The translations under genes were made by a program, and so were the position numbers. 64,000 nt of DNA from Primulina eburnea (taxonomy: Eukaryota; Streptophyta; Magnoliopsida; Lamiales; Gesneriaceae): NCBI RefSeq assembly GCF_022965805.1, contig NC_133101.1, positions 9,957,069-10,021,068 on the forward strand, in the 5' to 3' direction. Below the pieces are notes generated by a model, which had not been told where the DNA came from, did no database searches, and saw nothing but the letters and a program-made list of their open reading frames with translations. This document shows, one piece after another, positions 59,425-64,000 of this stretch; the first letter of the stretch is position 1, and each line of letters starts with the position of its first letter.

Positions 59425-60789
59425 TTAATCATTGGGATACCATAAGCCGACATTTTGAGTTCCTTTCAAGTACTTCAAAATACGTTTAGCAGCAATATAA
59501 TGAGATTGTTTGGGGTTAGATTGAAATCTAGCACAAATACAAACAACAAACATGATATCTGGTCTACTGGCAGTTAGATATAATAATGAACCAATAAGAC
59601 CGTGATACTGAGTTACCTCTACTGGAATACCACTTTCATCTTTATCAAGTTTAATAGATGAGCTCATTGGAGTAGAAGCAGCAGAGCATGCTTCCATTCC
59701 GAACTTTTTCAGAAGCTCCTTGGTGTACTTGGCTTGATTTATAAAGATTCCAGTCTCTAATTGCTTAATCTGTAATCTTAGGAAGAATGTTAATTCTCCC
59801 ATCATACACATTTCGAATTTATTCTGCATTAATTTTCCAAACTTTGCACATAATTTGGGGTTAGTTGACCCAAAAATGATATAATCAACATAGATCTGTA
59901 CTAAAAGAATATGGTTATTCTTGACTAAAGTAAACAAAGTTTTATCTACTGCTCCAATGGTAAAATCGTGATCAATAAGAAACTGTGATAGAGTGTCATA
60001 CCATGCTCTAGGTGCCTGTTTTAGACCATATAAAGCTTTGTGTAATTTAAATACATGATGAGATAAGAAATGATCGATAAAACCTGGAGGTTGTTCGACG
60101 TAGACTTCTTCTTGTAAGAGACCATTCAGAAAGGCACTTTTCACATCCATTTGATATACTTTGAAATTCTTGAAAGCAGCAAAGGCTAAGAATATTCTGA
60201 TTGCTTCGAGCCTTGCTACTGGTGCGTAGGTCTCATCAAAGTCTATTCCTTCTTCCTGTCTGAAACCTTGAGCAACCAATCTTGCTTTATTTCTCACCAC
60301 TGTGCCTTCTTCATTGAGTTTATTTCTAAATACCCACCGAGTTCCAATGACAGCTTGGTGAGATGGTCTAGGTACTAGAAACCAAACTTCATTTCGTTTG
60401 AATTGATTCAGCTCTTCTTGCATGGCTTCAATCCAACTAGGATCCAGAAGAGCTTCTTCAATTTTCTTTGGTTCATCCTGAGATATAAAAGCAGCATGCA
60501 TGTATTCATTAAGCATTTGCTTTCTGGTTCTCAAAGGCGCTGCTGGATTACCAATAACTAATGATGGAGGATGAGATTTTCTCCAGATAAAAGGATTTAA
60601 AAGGATATCTTCCTGATTAGATATGTTGAGATTGTTCTCGAAGGAACCAATAGTGGGTTCCTGAGTGTCTTCTGCTGGTATTGGTAGATCCAAAGTCTGT
60701 AGTTCTGGTTCCACTAATGGAATATCTGGTTCTGGATTTTGAAGATCCTTTATGTTTGCTTCTTCATCATCTTCACTGTCAATTTCCAA
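59425..60789 (-). pseudogene. Copia reverse transcriptase
   Basis: A 454-codon open frame: [19 protein letters not shown] (linker), [73 protein letters not shown]. The catalytic site reads YVDYIIFGS: the second Asp of YVDD is Tyr, so polymerase activity should be lost. The end ([27 protein letters not shown]) leads into RNase H. It is separated from integrase by a stop near 60800. Confidence 0.92.
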
Positions 60790-60808
60790 GTGAATCTAGC
60801 CTGTTATT

Positions 60809-61513
60809 TTAATCAGATATGTTAGATATTTCAGGAGCACTGCTGTCTTCATCGAAGACAACATGAGTCGATTCTTCAACATTAAGAGTTCTATTGTTGA
60901 AGATTCTAAAAGCTTGGCTTACAGCAGAGTAACCAAGAAATAGTCCAGCATCTGATTTTGAGTCAAATGCAGTTAAATGATTTTTGCCATTATTTAGCAC
61001 AAAGCATTTGCAACCAAACACATGAAAATAAGATACGTTAGGCTTCTTCCCTTTCCATATTTCATAAGGGGTCTGATTGTGCCTTTTGTTGATCATAGAT
61101 CTGTTTTGCGTGTAACAAGCAGTATTGATAGCTTCAGCCCAGAAGCGCTGAGAGATGTCTGCATCCGCTAGCATTGTTCTAGCAGCTTCTTTTAGAGTTC
61201 TATTTCTCCTCTCAGCTACTCCGTTTTGTTGAGGTATTCTGGCAGCTGAATATTCATGATGAATCCCCTGTTCATTCAAATATAACTCAAGATACTTGTT
61301 AGTGAACTCAGTACCCCGATCACTTCTGATTTTAATGATGGTAGTAGATTTTTCATTTTGAATTCTTTTCAGAAGCTTGATCAAGAGGCTACTGGTTTGA
61401 TCTTTTCCTGCAAGAAATATTACCCAAGTGAATCTAGAAAAATCATCAATAACAACAAGAGTATATTTCATTCCCCCTAGGCTCATGATGGGGATTGGAC
61501 CAAAAAGATCCAT
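60809..61513 (-). pseudogene. Copia integrase catalytic core
   Basis: Open frame of 234 codons. The core acidic triad is present: Asp in TLVVIDDFSRFTWV, Asp in IKIRSDRGTEFTNKY and Glu in PQQNGVAERRNRT. The Copia landmark TPYEIWKGKKPNVSYFHVFG and the downstream FLGYS segment follow. The N-terminal zinc finger lies upstream at about 61540-61700, broken by a TAG after SYLQK. Confidence 0.92.
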
Positions 61514-61529
61514 GTGCAGTAGTTCCAGA

Positions 61530-62150
61530 CATCTTGAAGTTGATTTGCTATCTTTGTTCTTGAAACTGGATCTTATCTGTTTCCCAAGCTGACAAGCAGA
61601 ACAAACATGATTTTTAACAAAGTTAATATCAGGTAATCCATCAACTATATTCTACTTTTGGAGATAACTGATTGACTTGAAATTCAGATGATTCAATTTC
61701 TTGTGCCATAGCCAGTGTTTATTGCTAAGAGAAGCAACTAAGCATGTAGGAGTATTGACATGATTTGAGTTCCAAGAGACTCTGTAAGTATTGCCTTCTC
61801 TTTTTCCGGTTAACACAGTAGATTCAGCAGAATCTCTAACTATACATGAATGCTTCTGAAAAGCTACAGAATAACCATTATCACATAGTTGACTAATGCT
61901 GATTAGATTGTAACAAAGATTATCAACTAATAACACATCATTGATAGTTATGTTACCATGGATAATCTTACCCTTACCCATGGTTTTACCTTTTGAGTTG
62001 TCTCCAAAAGTTATCTTTGGTCCAGTACAACTCACTATCTCGGAAAGTAGGTTTTTCTATCCAGTCATGTGTCTGGAGCATCCACTGTCCAAATACCATG
62101 TAGAGTTACTGACTTCTGCTTTCCTCTGCTGTTCCTGCATACACAAATTT
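61530..62150 (-). pseudogene. Copia protease and integrase zinc-finger region
   Basis: The protease active site WYLDSGCSRHMTG has its DSG codons at 62081-62089. A TAG follows at 62058-62060. The open run continues with KITFGDNSKGKTMGKGKI and NLCYNLISISQLCDNGYSV, then the integrase zinc finger begins with LWHKKLNHLNF and, beyond a TAG, CSACQLGKQIR. The two stops prevent one polyprotein. Confidence 0.85.
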
Positions 62151-62169
62151 TAGTATCTGGTACCCAAAT

Positions 62170-63138
62170 CTATTTGGGTCCAAGCCTTGTCAGTCCTTTG
62201 GGGACCCACATTTGTACAATTCTTGGTGACCTTGTACTTCGGGTATCCAAAGATGTGTGTGCAATAGAAGGTCTGTTATTTCTAACAGTATGCATATTAA
62301 AATGTTGTTCCTCCCTTCTGTTTCTGTTTTCCAGTCTGTATCTCTTCTGAACAGGTTTAGAGTTGTAGTATTGGTGGTTTTTAACCTTCATAGGATGTTG
62401 TCTTCCAGAGTTGAATTCTTTTCTGAATCTAGAACTCTGGTCAACTTTTTCCTTAGGTTTAACGTAACCCAGACCATAGTGCATTCTTCTGTTCATCTGA
62501 TTTACATTCCTTTCAACTGAAGCAGTAGGTACCTCTGGTTCCTGTACCACACTGGATTTCACAAAGTGAATGTATTTCCCTTTGCATATATCCAGTGTTG
62601 GCTTAGTATTAGTTTCAGAAGTGCCTTCATTATTACAAAAACCGAGACCACTTCTATCTCCTGATTGTTTTTGTAATTCTTGCATCTTTTCCAATGAAAC
62701 ATAAGACTTGTTCCAAGCATTCACCAGTAGTGACATCTTCTGGTTTTCAGAAAGCACCTTCTGGTAATCTGCTTTGGCTCTTTCATTCTCAGTTATTAAT
62801 TTACTCATTTTAACTTGTAAATCATTACAGCTGTCTACTTGCAAGCAAGTTAACTTACTGTTCTGATTTTTTAAGTTTTGATTTTCGATCTTAACTTCTT
62901 CAAATGATTGAGAAAGTCTGGAATACTCTTTTACCATGTCATGTAGTTCATCAATCAAATCATTTCGTGTAAATTCATTGGAGTCAAAATCAAATACCTC
63001 TTCAAATGTCGAGGTTGAGTCATTGTCTGCCATGAGACATTTGACTTCTTCTGCATCACTATCACTGGAATGACTTTCTGAGTCAGATGACTCAGAACTA
63101 GAGTCCGCCCATTTGGATTTGCTTTCTTCGGCAATCAT
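62170..63138 (-). pseudogene. Copia gag, C-terminal extension
   Basis: A 322-codon frame following the zinc-knuckle frame. It begins with a Ser/Asp/Glu-rich acidic stretch (SESSDSESHSSDSDAEEV), has a coiled coil around residues 60-160 (FEEVKIENQNLKNQNSKL) and a basic Arg/Asn-rich part, and ends with PRIVQMWVPKGLTRLGPK just before the protease region. Long gag extensions of this kind are known from Sireviruses. Confidence 0.75.
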
Positions 63139-63204
63139 TGCTTTTCGATCTCTTCTGGTCTTTTTGTCATTTCACTTGTGATCCTTTCTCTTTTGGTCAT
63201 CCTT

Positions 63205-63765
63205 CTATGGTTTAGGACAATCAGCAATGAAGTGACCTATCTTTCCACAGTTAAAGCATCCCATATCACCAGATGATGAATCTTTTTTGAAGTTGCGATT
63301 GGGACCTTGATAAGTTCGATGGTTCGTCTTCATGAACCTGGAGAATTTCTTTACAAATAAGGACATAGCATCACTACTGATTTGTTCAGCAGTCTTCTCC
63401 AATGTATTGTCAATTATCACAGTAGGTAATGCCTGAGGTGCAACTACAACAGCAGTAGAAGAGGTAGTGACAGTAGCAGTGAAAGCAGTAGCAGTAGCAG
63501 TAGCAGCAAGAGCCTTGGTAGGTATGCTTGAAGACTCTTCTCCACTTCTTACTTCCAATTCGAACTCGTAAGCTTTCAGATCTGCAAATAAGTCGTGCAG
63601 TTCCAATTTGTTCAAATCTTTGGATACTCTCATAGCCATTGTTTTAACATCCCATTCTCTGGGTAAGGCTCTCATCACCTTGAGGGCTATCTCTCTGTTG
63701 CTATGCTCTTTACCCAGAGCTGTTAACTCATTAACCAGGCTACTGAATCTTTCATCAAACTCGTT
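63205..63765 (-). pseudogene. Copia gag, truncated at its N-terminus
   Basis: The gag core EFDERFSSLVNELTALGKEH, then ALKVMRALPREWDVKTMAMR and DLFADLKAYEFELEVRSGEE (UBN2/retrotran_gag pattern). A Thr/Ala-rich linker and a zinc knuckle CFNCGKIGHFIADC (CX2CX4HX4C) near 63215-63260 follow. The frame is cut at 63765 by an unrelated LTR piece, so the start of gag and the primer site are missing. Confidence 0.88.
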
Positions 63766-64000
63766 TAGCGATTAATTAACTATTTAAATAATACCCTAAA
63801 CTAAACCTACACCTATACTACCACATAGTAGCCGACACTCCTCTCCAACCACTCCATTCTCTCAGTTTTCCAGCATCCCTCAGCTGCATTTCCTCTTGGT
63901 TTTCTCAACAGCAACTCAAGAAAATCTCGGCCAAGCTCACTTATTGTAGGAAAAATAGTCTCCGGCACTCGTTCTTCGATCCTCTCGCGTCTATAACATC
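63765..64000 (+). mobile_element. Internal LTR fragment of the coding-free element family
   Basis: From TTAGCGATTAATTAACTATT to the window end it matches LTR 2 from 48032 on (and LTR 1 near 42150). It begins about 630 bases inside that LTR, without a TG terminus, so it did not get here by a normal insertion of that end. It is closer to LTR 2 than to LTR 1 at several positions (for example CAGCTGCATTTCC). Confidence 0.9.

Larger units (their letters stand above)
53039..63765 (-). mobile_element. Sirevirus-like Copia retrotransposon, 5' end lost
   Basis: Minus-strand element: truncated gag, protease, integrase, RT, RNase H, a 2-kb stretch with antisense ORFs, a large extra ORF, polypurine tract and 3' LTR. 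A long gag with a zinc knuckle and a further coding region after pol are features of the Sirevirus lineage of Copia; the lineage call is inferred. It carries stops and an altered RT site. Its 5' end is replaced at 63765 by a foreign LTR fragment. Confidence 0.82.

Overview
This is plant nuclear DNA, almost certainly a eudicot. It contains spliced and intronless plant genes (a CRINKLY4-type receptor kinase and a ROP GTPase), plant Copia and Gypsy retroelements primed by initiator tRNA-Met, a CACTA transposon and several MITEs. The extra open reading frames of the rightmost Copia element and the GC-rich motifs inside LTRs remind me of Gesneriaceae (Lamiales) genome annotations. That is recollection and has not been checked.

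Layout. 1-1435: a cut-off Gypsy-type LTR on the minus strand. 2131-3208: a MITE and an unrecognised coding relic. 5672-8398 (minus): an intact ACR4/CRINKLY4 receptor kinase. 8600-13190: intergenic DNA with two TIR elements flanked by TTA. 13629-21199 (plus): a choline-transporter-like (CTL/SLC44) pseudogene with stops and frameshifts, split by a 4.4-kb composite of nested Copia, Gypsy and TRIM-like pieces between TACTC duplications. 21361-22921: a foldback and a MITE. 23450-26262 (plus): an intact seven-exon ROP/RAC GTPase. 27915-29578 (minus): an LRR receptor-like-protein pseudogene cut by a retroelement.

From 29579 to the right edge the window is nested transposons. A degenerate Gypsy element (29579-39221, minus) carries inside its integrase a 2,090-bp solo LTR with a perfect CAAAA target duplication. 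Its 5' LTR is cut by a CACTA transposon (from 39222). A coding-free LTR element (41521-50164) has 2.8-kb LTRs, an AATGC duplication and a 566-bp hAT-like insertion in one LTR only. A decayed Gypsy remnant follows (to 52758). Then comes a Sirevirus-like Copia (53039-63765, minus) with gag, pol, a large extra ORF after pol and two small antisense ORFs. The last 236 bases are an internal LTR fragment of the coding-free family.

Only ACR4 and ROP look like working host genes; they are unrelated and about 15 kb apart. The two observations I rate most worth pursuing are (i) arrays of 36-nt GC-rich hairpins, each with 14-nt arms and an 8-nt loop, upstream of the TATA box in two copies of one LTR family, with conserved spacing, and (ii) the Copia element's extra ORFs, including two antisense ones with TATA-like leaders. 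Splice sites, element borders and homologies were read by eye; no search was run.
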